A program made the position numbers and the translations under genes. DNA of 64,000 nt from Streptomyces sp. NBC_00353 (GTDB taxonomy: Bacteria > Actinomycetota > Actinomycetes > Streptomycetales > Streptomycetaceae): contig NZ_CP107985.1 of assembly GCF_036108815.1 (NCBI RefSeq), forward strand, positions 6,321,501 through 6,385,500, written 5' to 3'. Shown piece after piece: positions 7,681 to 15,806 of this stretch. The notes beneath the pieces were generated by a model. The model was not told the DNA's origin, searched no databases, and was given only the letters and a program-made list of their open reading frames with translations. How positions within the stretch are numbered: position 1 is the stretch's first letter; every line of letters begins with the position of its first letter.

Positions 7681-8630
7681 TGCGGTACGACAGCCCGCTC
7701 GCCGCGGTGGGCAACACCCCGCTCGTCCGCCTGCCCCGGCTGTCACCGTCGGACGACGTCCGCATCTGGGCCAAGCTGGAGGACCGCAACCCCACCGGCT
7801 CGATCAAGGACCGCCCCGCGCTCCACATGGTCGAACAGGCCGAGAAGGACGGCCGGTTGACGCCCGGCTGCACCATCCTGGAACCCACCAGCGGCAACAC
7901 CGGCATCTCGCTCGCCATGGCGGCCAAGCTCAAGGGCTACCGCATCGTCTGCGTCATGCCGGAGAACACCTCCCAGGAACGGCGCGACCTGCTCGCCATG
8001 TGGGGCGCCGAGATCATCTCCTCCCCGGCGGCCGGCGGCTCCAACACGGCCGTCCGCGTCGCCAAGGAGCTCGCCGCCGAGCACCCCGACTGGGTGATGC
8101 TCTACCAGTACGGCAACCCGGACAACGCCGGCGCCCACTACGCCACCACCGGTCCGGAGATCCTCGCCGACCTGCCCTCCATCACCCACTTCGTGGCAGG
8201 CCTCGGCACCACCGGCACGCTGATGGGCGTCGGCCGCTTCCTGCGCGAACACAAGCCGGACATCAAGATCGTCGCCGCCGAGCCGCGCTACGACGACCTG
8301 GTCTACGGGCTCCGCAACCTCGACGAGGGCTTCGTCCCCGAGCTCTACGACGCCTCGGTCCTCACCACCCGCTTCTCCGTCGGCTCCGCCGACGCCGTCA
8401 CCCGCACCCGCGAACTCCTCCAGCAGGAAGGCATCTTCGCGGGCGTCTCCACCGGTGCGGCACTCCACGCGGCGATCGGCGTCGGCAACAAGGCGGTCAA
8501 GGCCGGCGAGCCGGCCGACATCGTCTTCGTCGTCGCGGACGGCGGCTGGAAGTACCTGTCGACGGGCGTCTACACCGCCCCGACCACGGAAGCGGCCATC
8601 GAAACGCTGCACGGCCAGCTCTGGGCGTAA
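7680..8630 (+). CDS. cysM: Cysteine synthase CysM (O-phosphoserine/CysO-dependent type)
   Basis: This PLP enzyme forms cysteine, using CysO thiocarboxylate as sulfur donor in the actinobacterial pathway. The PLP lysine is Lys43 in NPTGSIKDRP. The phosphate/substrate loop is EPTSGNTGISLA, and the glycine loop is GLGTTGTLMG. The 316-aa length matches CysM rather than longer cystathionine synthases. The start ATG overlaps the cysO stop. A strong terminator follows. The gene set mec, cysO and cysM supports CysO dependence over O-acetylserine/sulfide use, but substrate choice is inferred from context. Confidence 0.93.
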   Translation: MRYDSPLAAVGNTPLVRLPRLSPSDDVRIWAKLEDRNPTGSIKDRPALHMVEQAEKDGRLTPGCTILEPTSGNTGISLAMAAKLKGYRIVCVMPENTSQERRDLLAMWGAEIISSPAAGGSNTAVRVAKELAAEHPDWVMLYQYGNPDNAGAHYATTGPEILADLPSITHFVAGLGTTGTLMGVGRFLREHKPDIKIVAAEPRYDDLVYGLRNLDEGFVPELYDASVLTTRFSVGSADAVTRTRELLQQEGIFAGVSTGAALHAAIGVGNKAVKAGEPADIVFVVADGGWKYLSTGVYTAPTTEAAIETLHGQLWA

Positions 8631-8653
8631 CACGTCGCTCAGGCGGTTCCCGG

Positions 8654-8694
8654 ATGCCGGGCGGGCTGGAAACATCCGGCCCGCCCGGCATTTT
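8654..8694 (+). terminator. Terminator of the cysO-cysM operon
   Basis: ATGCCGGGCGGGC (8654-8666) pairs perfectly with GCCCGCCCGGCAT (8679-8691), followed by TTTT-type sequence, 23 bases after the cysM stop. Confidence 0.85.
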
Positions 8695-8813
8695 CAGCCC
8701 CTCCTGCATGTGAGGAGCGGGGTCCGCGGCGGAGCCGCGCAGTGTCATGGCCCGGACGGGACAGGTGGCGGACAGCCCGCCGCCTGCGTCCCACCGCCGC
8801 CGCCCCCTGCACC

Positions 8814-9293
8814 TCACCCGAACCGTCGCACCTGATCCCACACCCCCGGATCCACCACCCCCACCCGCCGCCGGAACCCCCGCACCACCACATCCCGCAG
8901 CTCATCCGTCTCCAGGAAGCTCGCCCGCCCCCGCGGATCGCCCACCGCGCCCGGCGGCAGCGCGATCACCCCCGGCCGCTCCTCGTGATGCTTGCTGGTG
9001 ATCTTCGCCACGCGCGCGGTGCCATCCCGTACCGACAGCACCAGGCACGGCCGGTCCTTCGACCCGGGCCCGTCCTCGTACGGAACCTCGGCCCACCAGA
9101 TCTCCCCCGGCCGCGGTGTGCGCTCCGGCCCGCCCCGGGGCCCCTCCGTCCTCCCCGGCGGGCGCGTCCGCCCCCTCGGGCGCCCACCCGGGCGCCGGTC
9201 ACCGCGCCCGAGCCGGCCCCGCCCGTCGGCAATCGCGGCGATGAGCGCCAGCAGTACGACCGCGCCGAGCACCGGCCACCAGGACATGTTCAT
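8814..9293 (-). CDS. PemK/MazF-like protein with N-terminal membrane anchor
   Basis: The C-terminal about 110 residues match the PemK/MazF fold of ribosome-linked or free mRNA interferases: PRPGEIWWAEVPYEDGPGSKDRPCLVLSV, then a strand-rich part ending in GFRRRVGVVDPGVWDQV. The N-terminus is MNMSWWPVLGAVVLLALIAAIADG, one membrane segment, then a 40-residue Arg/Gly/Pro-rich linker. ATG at 9293 is chosen because it opens on the membrane segment; an in-frame start at 9377 is possible. No antitoxin gene is adjacent. The fold call is good, but toxin activity is uncertain: anchoring at the membrane and the lack of a partner are unlike classic MazF. Confidence 0.75.
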   Translation of the reverse strand: MNMSWWPVLGAVVLLALIAAIADGRGRLGRGDRRPGGRPRGRTRPPGRTEGPRGGPERTPRPGEIWWAEVPYEDGPGSKDRPCLVLSVRDGTARVAKITSKHHEERPGVIALPPGAVGDPRGRASFLETDELRDVVVRGFRRRVGVVDPGVWDQVRRFG

Positions 9294-9475
9294 GCACCGA
9301 CGGTACCGGCGCCCCGCCGGCCCGCAGCTCGCAACCGCTTCCATCGAACCGGTGACAGAGCAGGTGAGTTCGCCCACAACGGCAGGCCCTGGAGGAGCGA
9401 CCAGGTGTTTGGCGCCTTACGCTCAACAAATCGCACGAACCCTCCCCGTTCCCACGTCTCGGAGGTTCACGCTCC

Positions 9476-10228
9476 ATGAAGCTCACCGTCGTCGGCTGCT
9501 CCGGCTCGTTCCCGTCCGCGGGTTCGGCATGCTCGAGCTACCTCGTAGAGGCCGACGGCTTCCGGCTGCTCCTCGACATGGGTAACGGCGCCCTCGGAGA
9601 GCTGCAGCGCCACATCGGGCTCTACGACCTGGACGCCATCTTCCTCAGCCACCTCCATGCCGATCACTGCATCGACATGTGCGCGTACTTCGTGGTGCGC
9701 TACTACCGGCACGACGGCGGACGACCGGAGCCCATCCCGGTCTACGGGCCCGACGGCACCGAGCAGCGGCTGACGGCCGCGCACGGCGACACCCCGTCCG
9801 ACCGGGCGATGAGTGAGGTCTTCGACTTCCACACGCTGAAGTCCGGCTCGTTCGACATCGGCCCCTTCTCGGTCCGTACGGAGAAGGTCTGCCACCCCGT
9901 CGACACCTTCGGCATCCGCATCGAGCACGACGGCCGCTCGCTGACGTACTCCAGCGACACCGGAACCTGCGAGGGGCTGGACGAACTCGCCGAGGGCACC
10001 GATCTGTTCCTCTGCGAAGCGTCGTTCACCCACGGCAAGGAGGACATTCCGGACCTCCACCTCAACGGCCGCGAAGCCGGCGAGCTCGCCGCGCGCGCGA
10101 AGGTGGGCCGGCTCGTCCTGACCCACATCCCGCCGTGGACGGACGCGGACCGCAATCTGGCGGACGCCCGCGCGATCTACGGCGGCCCGGCGGAACTGGC
10201 GGTCCCGGGCGCGGTCTACGAGATCTAG
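9476..10228 (+). CDS. MBL-fold metallo-hydrolase
   Basis: This is a 250-aa metallo-beta-lactamase-fold hydrolase, cytoplasmic, with no signal peptide. The metal-binding motif HLHADH is at residues 59-64. Further ligand candidates are in EKVCHPVDTFGI, SSDTG (Asp) and LVLTHIPPW (His). N-terminal KLTVVGCSGSFPSAGSACSSYL is typical of the RNase Z/cyclic-phosphodiesterase-like subgroup. It is normally found beside the nag genes in Streptomyces, but a role in amino-sugar metabolism is not shown. GGAGG precedes the start. A hairpin ends it against the convergent nagE2. Confidence 0.85.
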   Translation: MKLTVVGCSGSFPSAGSACSSYLVEADGFRLLLDMGNGALGELQRHIGLYDLDAIFLSHLHADHCIDMCAYFVVRYYRHDGGRPEPIPVYGPDGTEQRLTAAHGDTPSDRAMSEVFDFHTLKSGSFDIGPFSVRTEKVCHPVDTFGIRIEHDGRSLTYSSDTGTCEGLDELAEGTDLFLCEASFTHGKEDIPDLHLNGREAGELAARAKVGRLVLTHIPPWTDADRNLADARAIYGGPAELAVPGAVYEI

Positions 10229-10250
10229 GGCCCCGCGTACGTACGACAGA

Positions 10251-10283
10251 GCCCCCACCCTCCGGACGGAGGGTGGGGGCTTC
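10251..10283. terminator. Bidirectional terminator between MBL hydrolase and nagE2
   Basis: GCCCCCACCCTCC (10251-10263) pairs perfectly with GGAGGGTGGGGGC (10268-10280) with a 4-base loop, followed by TTCTG. It lies between two convergent genes. Confidence 0.85.
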
Positions 10284-10303
10284 TGCGTCGGCGTTGCTGA
10301 GGC

Positions 10304-11611
10304 TTACGCCTTCGTCAGGTCCTCGAGCTCCTCCTCGGGCTCGCGGCCCGGGGTGGGGAGGTTGAACTTGGTGATCGCGAAGCGGAAGACCACGTAGTAG
10401 ATCGCTCCGAAGGCCAGGCCGACCGGGATCATCAGCCATGGCTTGGTGGAGATGCCCCAGTTGATCAGGACGTCGGTGAGGCCGGCCGAGAAGCTGAAGC
10501 CCATGTGGATGCCCAGCGCCCAGGTGACGGCCATCGATATGGCCGTGAGGACCGCGTGGATCGCGTACAGCAGCGGCGCGATGAACATGAACGAGAACTC
10601 GATCGGCTCCGTCACGCCCGTGACGAACGACGTCAGCGCGAGCGACATCATCATGCCCATCACTGCCTTGCGGCGCTCGGGGCGAGCGGTGTGCGCAATG
10701 GCGAGAGCGGCTGCGGGGAGGCCGAACATCATGATCGGGAAGAAGCCCGTCATGAACATACCGGCGTTCGGGTCACCGGCGAAGAAGCGCGGAAGGTCAC
10801 CGTGGAAGACGTCACCCGCGGAGTTCGTGAAGTCGCCGATCTGGAACCAGGCGACCGAGTTCACGAACTGGTGCATGCCGATCGGGATGAGACCGCGGTT
10901 GATCAGGCCGAACAGGCCGGCACCCGTGGCACCCAGGCCGGTCATCCACTCACCGAAGTTGGTGATGACGTTGCCGATCGGCTCCCAGCCCACGACGACC
11001 AGCACACCGAGCACGGTGCCGACGGCGGCCGTGATGATCGGGACGAGCCGACGGCCGTTGAAGAAGCCCAGCCAGTCGACCAGCCTGGTGCGGTGGAAGC
11101 GCTGCCAGAGCACGGCGGTCAGCAGACCGAGAACGATGCCGCCGAGGACACCCGGGTTCTGGAAGGTGGCAGCGGTGGCTGCCTCGGTGCCCTTCTGCCA
11201 GAAACCGCCGCCGAGACCGGTCCCGGTGTAGGTGGCGCCCTTGTGGCCCTCCTCGATCGGGAACTGGTGGATCACCGCGTAGTAGGTGAGGAAGCCCACG
11301 ACCGCCGCGAGCGCCGTGGAGCCGTCGGCCTTCTTCGCGAAGCCGATCGCCACACCTATGCAGAAGAGCAGCGGCAGCCCGAACGAGCTGTCCAGGATGG
11401 CGCCGCCGGCGCCCGCGAAGACCTTCGCGACATCAGCCGGAAGGTGCAGCTTCTCCTGGACGTCCCCCTGGCCGAGGCGGAGCAGGAGCCCCGCGGCGGG
11501 CAGCACGGCGATCGGCAGCTGGAGGCTGCGTCCCACCTTCTGCAGGCCCTGGAACACGCCGGAGCCCCGCTTCTTTGCGGGGGCCGCCGAGGCGGTGGCC
11601 GTACTCATCAA
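10304..11611 (-). CDS. nagE2: PTS N-acetylglucosamine-type permease EIIC (NagE2-like)
   Basis: This is the membrane EIIC channel that imports and phosphorylates N-acetylglucosamine with EIIB (NagF) and EIIA. The 435-aa protein has about ten hydrophobic segments and the EIIC signatures LQLPIAVLPAAGLLLRLG, GMHQFVNSVAWFQIG and TGVTEPIEFSFMFIAPLLY. No EIIB domain is fused, as is usual in Streptomyces, where NagF supplies it. Two DasR-type sites lie upstream of the start. The nearby paralogue nagE1 and nagF complete the locus. The assignment rests on synteny (SCO2905-2907 order), family signatures and the operator sites. Confidence 0.93.
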   Translation of the reverse strand: MMSTATASAAPAKKRGSGVFQGLQKVGRSLQLPIAVLPAAGLLLRLGQGDVQEKLHLPADVAKVFAGAGGAILDSSFGLPLLFCIGVAIGFAKKADGSTALAAVVGFLTYYAVIHQFPIEEGHKGATYTGTGLGGGFWQKGTEAATAATFQNPGVLGGIVLGLLTAVLWQRFHRTRLVDWLGFFNGRRLVPIITAAVGTVLGVLVVVGWEPIGNVITNFGEWMTGLGATGAGLFGLINRGLIPIGMHQFVNSVAWFQIGDFTNSAGDVFHGDLPRFFAGDPNAGMFMTGFFPIMMFGLPAAALAIAHTARPERRKAVMGMMMSLALTSFVTGVTEPIEFSFMFIAPLLYAIHAVLTAISMAVTWALGIHMGFSFSAGLTDVLINWGISTKPWLMIPVGLAFGAIYYVVFRFAITKFNLPTPGREPEEELEDLTKA

Positions 11612-11692
11612 CTTCCTCCAGTAGGCAAAGGCGCCGCCAGGAACAGGGATCTTTTTTGGGGGGCGACGACTCTAGAAACGTGACGGGCGTCA

Positions 11693-11708
11693 CGTGGTCT
11701 GGACCACT
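11693..11708. promoter_or_regulatory. DasR-responsive element (dre), distal site of nagE2
   Basis: CGTGGTCTGGACCACT is a near-perfect match to the dre palindrome ACTGGTCTAGACCACT. It abuts a second site at 11710 with one base between them. DasR is the GntR-family GlcNAc repressor. Confidence 0.8.
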
Positions 11709-11709
11709 C

Positions 11710-11725
11710 AGTGGTGTAGACCAGT
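11710..11725. promoter_or_regulatory. DasR-responsive element (dre) of nagE2
   Basis: AGTGGTGTAGACCAGT matches the dre consensus read on the other strand (ACTGGTCTACACCACT). It lies about 100 bases upstream of the nagE2 start. Confidence 0.88.
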
Positions 11726-11806
11726 TTTAGCACGGTGTGGGTTGTATAAGGAACCTGCAAATGTCGACTACTTCGCAGTAGCTCATCGACACCTTGAGTG
11801 ACATGA

Positions 11807-11842
11807 CGAAGGCCCCCGGACCGTGAGGTCCGGGGGCCTTCG
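11807..11842 (-). terminator. Terminator downstream of nagE1
   Basis: CGAAGGCCCCCGGACC pairs perfectly with GGTCCGGGGGCCTTCG (16 bp, 4-base loop GTGA), about 30 bases past the nagE1 stop. It prevents read-through toward nagE2. Confidence 0.88.
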
Positions 11843-11871
11843 TCGGCCGGGCGTGGAGCCTGGCCGTAGTC

Positions 11872-13182
11872 CTACTTGACGAGGTCTTTCTCGATCTCTG
11901 CCTCCAGTTCGTCGGGCTCCCGTCCAGGGGTCTGGAGGTTGAACCTGGTGATCGCGAACCGGAACAGCACGTAGTACACCACTGCGAAGCAGAGGCCGAT
12001 CGGAATGATCAGCCATGGTTTCGTCGCCAGGCTCCAGTTGATGACGTAGTCGATCAGGCCCGCCGAGAAGCTGAAGCCGTCCTTCACGCCCAGCCCCCAG
12101 CTCACCGCCATCGACACACCGGTGAGCACCGCGTGGATCGCATACAGGAGCGGGGCGACGAAGAGGAACGAGTACTCGATCGGCTCGGTGATACCCGTCA
12201 CGAACGACGTCAGGGCGACCGAGAGCATCATGCCGCCGACCGCCTTCCGGCGATGCGGCTTGGCGCAGTGGTAGATCGCCAGGGCTGCCGCCGGAAGCGC
12301 GAACATCATGATCGGGAAGAAGCCCGTGGTGAACTGCCCGGCCGTCGGGTCGCCCTGCAGGAACCGGTTGATGTCACCGTGCACCACCGTCCCGTCCGGC
12401 TTGGTGAAGTCGCCGAACTGGAACCAGACGAAGGTGTTCAGGAACTGGTGCAGGCCGATGACCAGCAGTGCGCGGTTGGCGACGCCGAAGATCCCGGAGC
12501 CCAGCCAGTTCAGATCGGTCAGCCACTTGGAGAAGCTGATCAGACCGTCACCGATCGGCGCCCACAGCCAGGCGCACAGGGCCGCGAAGAGCAGCCCGAC
12601 GAACGCCATGATGATCGGCACGAGCCGGCGGCCGTTGAAGAAGCCCAGCCAGTCGACCAGCTTGACGCGGTGGTACCGCTGCCAGAACCACGCGGACAGC
12701 AGGCCCATCACGATGCCCCCGAACACGCCGGGGTTCTGGTACTCGGCGGCCGTCACCTTGGCCTCGCCGGTGACGCAGGTGCCGAACCAGGTGCCGCCGG
12801 CGGTGAACGTGGAGCCCGGGGCGCAGTCCACCGGAAATGCGTGCAGCACCGCGTAATAGACGAGGAAACCGGTCACCGCGGCGAGCGCTGTCGAGCCGTC
12901 CGACTTCTTCGCCATCCCGATGGCGACACCGACGCAGAACAGCAGCGGCAGTCCCAGCCCGGAGTCGAGCAGCGCACCACCGGCCGCGGCGAAGACCTTG
13001 GCGACGTTGTTCCAGCCGAGCCCTTTGCTCCCGAACACGTCCTCCTGGCCGAGCCGGTTGAGGATACCCGCGGCCGGGAGCACCGCGATCGGGAGCTGGA
13101 GGCTGCGACCCATCTTCTGGAGGCCCTGGAACAGACCGTTCCACCACTGTTTCCGTGGCACGGCGGCGCTGTCGGAGCTCAT
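11872..13182 (-). CDS. nagE1: PTS N-acetylglucosamine-type permease EIIC (NagE1-like)
   Basis: This is a second EIIC paralogue of NagE2, with the same blocks: SLQLPIAVLPAAGILNRLG, GLHQFLNTFVWFQFG and TGITEPIEYSFLFVAPLLY. It has about ten membrane segments and no fused EIIB or EIIA domain. ATG at 13182 (MSSDSAAVPRKQWW) is chosen because GGGAGGACGACG precedes it; the open frame reaches 13248. It is divergent from nagF across a single dre site, so both should respond to DasR. In S. coelicolor the NagE2 copy carries most GlcNAc uptake; whether this one contributes here is unknown. Confidence 0.9.
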   Translation of the reverse strand: MSSDSAAVPRKQWWNGLFQGLQKMGRSLQLPIAVLPAAGILNRLGQEDVFGSKGLGWNNVAKVFAAAGGALLDSGLGLPLLFCVGVAIGMAKKSDGSTALAAVTGFLVYYAVLHAFPVDCAPGSTFTAGGTWFGTCVTGEAKVTAAEYQNPGVFGGIVMGLLSAWFWQRYHRVKLVDWLGFFNGRRLVPIIMAFVGLLFAALCAWLWAPIGDGLISFSKWLTDLNWLGSGIFGVANRALLVIGLHQFLNTFVWFQFGDFTKPDGTVVHGDINRFLQGDPTAGQFTTGFFPIMMFALPAAALAIYHCAKPHRRKAVGGMMLSVALTSFVTGITEPIEYSFLFVAPLLYAIHAVLTGVSMAVSWGLGVKDGFSFSAGLIDYVINWSLATKPWLIIPIGLCFAVVYYVLFRFAITRFNLQTPGREPDELEAEIEKDLVK

Positions 13183-13224
13183 CGTCGTCCTCCCGGAACA
13201 GGCCACGTTTGGCGGTCGCCGCAA

Positions 13225-13240
13225 ACTGGTGTAGACCAGT
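13225..13240. promoter_or_regulatory. DasR-responsive element shared by nagE1 and nagF
   Basis: ACTGGTGTAGACCAGT is a symmetrical dre-type palindrome placed between the divergent nagE1 and nagF genes, 43 bases before the nagE1 start. Confidence 0.88.
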
Positions 13241-13404
13241 TGCGTCACGGTGCGGAGCCCACCCGGAAGGCAGGGCGCCGGTGATCGTCATCATTGGTGA
13301 TGGGTCGACAGCTCGCTCGCGAAGTTGGGCCAACCGTGCGTTACCGTGACGAAACGGACCCATGGTGGGCCGGCATGCGGACGCGAACAACCAGGGAGAA
13401 CGAC

Positions 13405-13638
13405 ATGGCCAGCAAGGCTGAGAAGATCGTCGCCGGGCTCGGCGGTATCGACAACATCGAAGAGGTCGAAGGCTGCATCACCCGCCTCCGCACCGAAGTC
13501 ATCGACCCGAGCAAGGTCGACGAAGCCGCGCTCAAGGCCGCCGGCGCCCACGGCGTCGTCAAGATGGGCACCGCGATCCAGGTCGTCATCGGCACCGACG
13601 CCGACCCCATCGCCGCCGACATCGAAGACATGATGTGA
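13405..13638 (+). CDS. nagF: PTS EIIB component for N-acetylglucosamine (NagF)
   Basis: This is a free-standing EIIB domain of 77 aa that carries phosphate from EIIA to the sugar bound by NagE. The phosphorylated cysteine is Cys24 in EEVEGCITRLRTEV, the standard glucose/GlcNAc-class EIIB motif. ATG at 13405 (MASKAEKIVAGLGG) is preceded by AGGGAGAA. The open frame reaches 13294, but that part spans the promoter. It is divergent from nagE1 across the dre site, consistent with DasR control. The protein is cytoplasmic and works at the membrane with NagE1/NagE2. Confidence 0.93.
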   Translation: MASKAEKIVAGLGGIDNIEEVEGCITRLRTEVIDPSKVDEAALKAAGAHGVVKMGTAIQVVIGTDADPIAADIEDMM

Positions 13639-13727
13639 CCACCCGCTGAGCCCGCCCGGCTCCACACCCCACAGGCCCCGCTCCCGCCCGGACCGGGGCC
13701 TGCGGCGCAGCCGATAGGCTCGACGCC

Positions 13728-14465
<738 letters not shown>

Positions 14466-14568
14466 AGAAGCAACCAAGTACGCACCACAGAGCGTCGTGA
14501 CGAGTATGGGCGCACGGGTCGAACCGTGCGCCCGTCCGCGTATCCGCATCCGGGGAGGAACCCGCACC

Positions 14569-14967
14569 ATGGCCAAGGCCACCCGCCACCGCCGCACCAC
14601 CGTCGCGCTGACCCTGACCGCCCTCACCATCGCTCTCACCGCAGCAACCGGCTGCGGCGCCGTCGACAAGGCGCTCGACTGCGTCCGCACCGCCGACGCC
14701 ATCGCCACCAGCGTCAATAACCTCCAACAGGCCGTCTCCAACGCCTCGAACGACCCCACCCAGGCAGCCGAAGCCCTCGACGAGATCGACAAGGAACTCG
14801 GCAACCTCGGCGACACGACCGACAACGCCGACCTCTCCAAGGCCGTCGACGACCTCCAGACCGGCGTCAAGAACGTCCGCACCTCCATAGACAACGGCGA
14901 CGCCACCCCCGACATCACCCCGGTCACCGACGCCGCCAAGGAGATCGGCAACGTCTGCACCTCGTAG
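14569..14967 (+). CDS. Small secreted lipoprotein, unknown function
   Basis: This is a 132-aa protein with a twin-basic N-terminus (MAKATRHRRTTVALTLTALT) and a lipobox-like TAATGC, giving lipid attachment at about Cys29. The mature part is helical and acidic, with heptad-like runs (QQAVSNASNDPTQAAEALDEID), and contains two further cysteines. Such helical lipoproteins are common between rph and rdgB in Streptomyces, but I do not know a function. The ATG start has GGGGAGGAA upstream. It is likely cotranscribed with rdgB, which starts 34 bases downstream. Confidence 0.75.
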   Translation: MAKATRHRRTTVALTLTALTIALTAATGCGAVDKALDCVRTADAIATSVNNLQQAVSNASNDPTQAAEALDEIDKELGNLGDTTDNADLSKAVDDLQTGVKNVRTSIDNGDATPDITPVTDAAKEIGNVCTS

Positions 14968-15001
14968 CACCGGACCCGGCCCGCCCCGCGATAATCGGCA
15001 C

Positions 15002-15604
15002 ATGACCCGCCTGATCCTCGCCACCCGCAACGCCGGGAAAGTCAACGAACTCCACGCGATCCTCGCCGACGCCGGCCTCACCCACGAACTCGTCGGCGCG
15101 GACGCGTACCCCGACATCCCCGACGTCAAGGAAACCGGCGTCACCTTCGCCGAGAACGCCCTCCTCAAGGCCCACGCCCTCGCACAGGCCACCGGCCACC
15201 CTGCGATCGCCGACGACTCCGGCCTCTGCGTCGACGTACTCGGCGGCGCCCCCGGCATCTTCTCGGCCCGCTGGTCCGGCACCCACGGCAACGACCGCGC
15301 CAACCTGGACCTGCTCCTGGCCCAGCTCTCCGACATCGACGACACCCACCGCGCCGCCCACTTCGCCTGCGCGGCAGCCCTCGCCCTCCCGGACGGCACG
15401 GAACACGTGGTCGAGGGCCACCTCCTCGGCACCCTGCGCCACACCCCGTCCGGCACGAACGGCTTCGGCTACGACCCGATCCTCCAGCCGGAGGGCATGA
15501 CCGTGACCTGCGCGGAACTGACCCCGGCGGAGAAGAACGCGATCAGCCACCGGGGGAAGGCGTTCCGGGCGCTGGTGCCGGTGGTGCGGGAGCTGGTGGG
15601 GTGA
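15002..15604 (+). CDS. rdgB: XTP/dITP diphosphatase (RdgB/HAM1 family)
   Basis: It hydrolyses non-canonical purine triphosphates (XTP, dITP) to monophosphates and pyrophosphate, cleaning the nucleotide pool. 200 aa. Signatures: LILATRNAGKVNELHAIL at the N-terminus (ATRNxxK), TFAENALLKAHALA, IADDSGLCVDVLGG, and GTNGFGYDPI with the late block ISHRGKAFRAL. Start ATG at 15002, 34 bases after the lipoprotein stop. A terminator follows. Linked to rph as in other actinobacteria. Confidence 0.94.
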   Translation: MTRLILATRNAGKVNELHAILADAGLTHELVGADAYPDIPDVKETGVTFAENALLKAHALAQATGHPAIADDSGLCVDVLGGAPGIFSARWSGTHGNDRANLDLLLAQLSDIDDTHRAAHFACAAALALPDGTEHVVEGHLLGTLRHTPSGTNGFGYDPILQPEGMTVTCAELTPAEKNAISHRGKAFRALVPVVRELVG

Positions 15605-15619
15605 CGGTGGCAGTACGTT

Positions 15620-15656
15620 GAAGGCCCGGCACGCAATTGCTGCGAGCCGGGCCTTC
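15620..15656. terminator. Terminator of rdgB
   Basis: GAAGGCCCGGC (15620-15630) pairs with GCCGGGCCTTC (15646-15656), 16 bases past the stop. On the other strand it also lies just past the tRNA-Leu gene, so it may serve both. Confidence 0.8.
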
Positions 15657-15670
15657 GATTCCATCGTCAG

Positions 15671-15754
15671 TGCGGCCGGTGGGATTCGAACCCACACAGG
15701 ATTTCTCCCAGATGCCCCTAAAACACCCGCCGATACCAGTTTGGCTACGGCCGC
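15671..15754 (-). tRNA. tRNA-Leu (anticodon UAG)
   Basis: Read on the minus strand, an 84-nt class II tRNA folds cleanly. The acceptor stem is GCGGCCG with CGGCCGC and discriminator A. The D arm is GCC...GGC with the GG of the loop. The anticodon stem GGTGT/GCATC encloses loop TTTAGGG (anticodon TAG). A long variable arm of about 15 nt and the T arm GTGGG-TTCGAAT-CCCAC complete it. The long variable arm and UAG anticodon identify leucine (CUA/CUN codons). CCA is not encoded, as is usual in many Streptomyces tRNAs. Confidence 0.92.
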
Positions 15755-15806
15755 GTATCCGGATCCATCCTAGCGGGCCGGGGCCTCTCGTGGCACAGCG
15801 AGGCCG

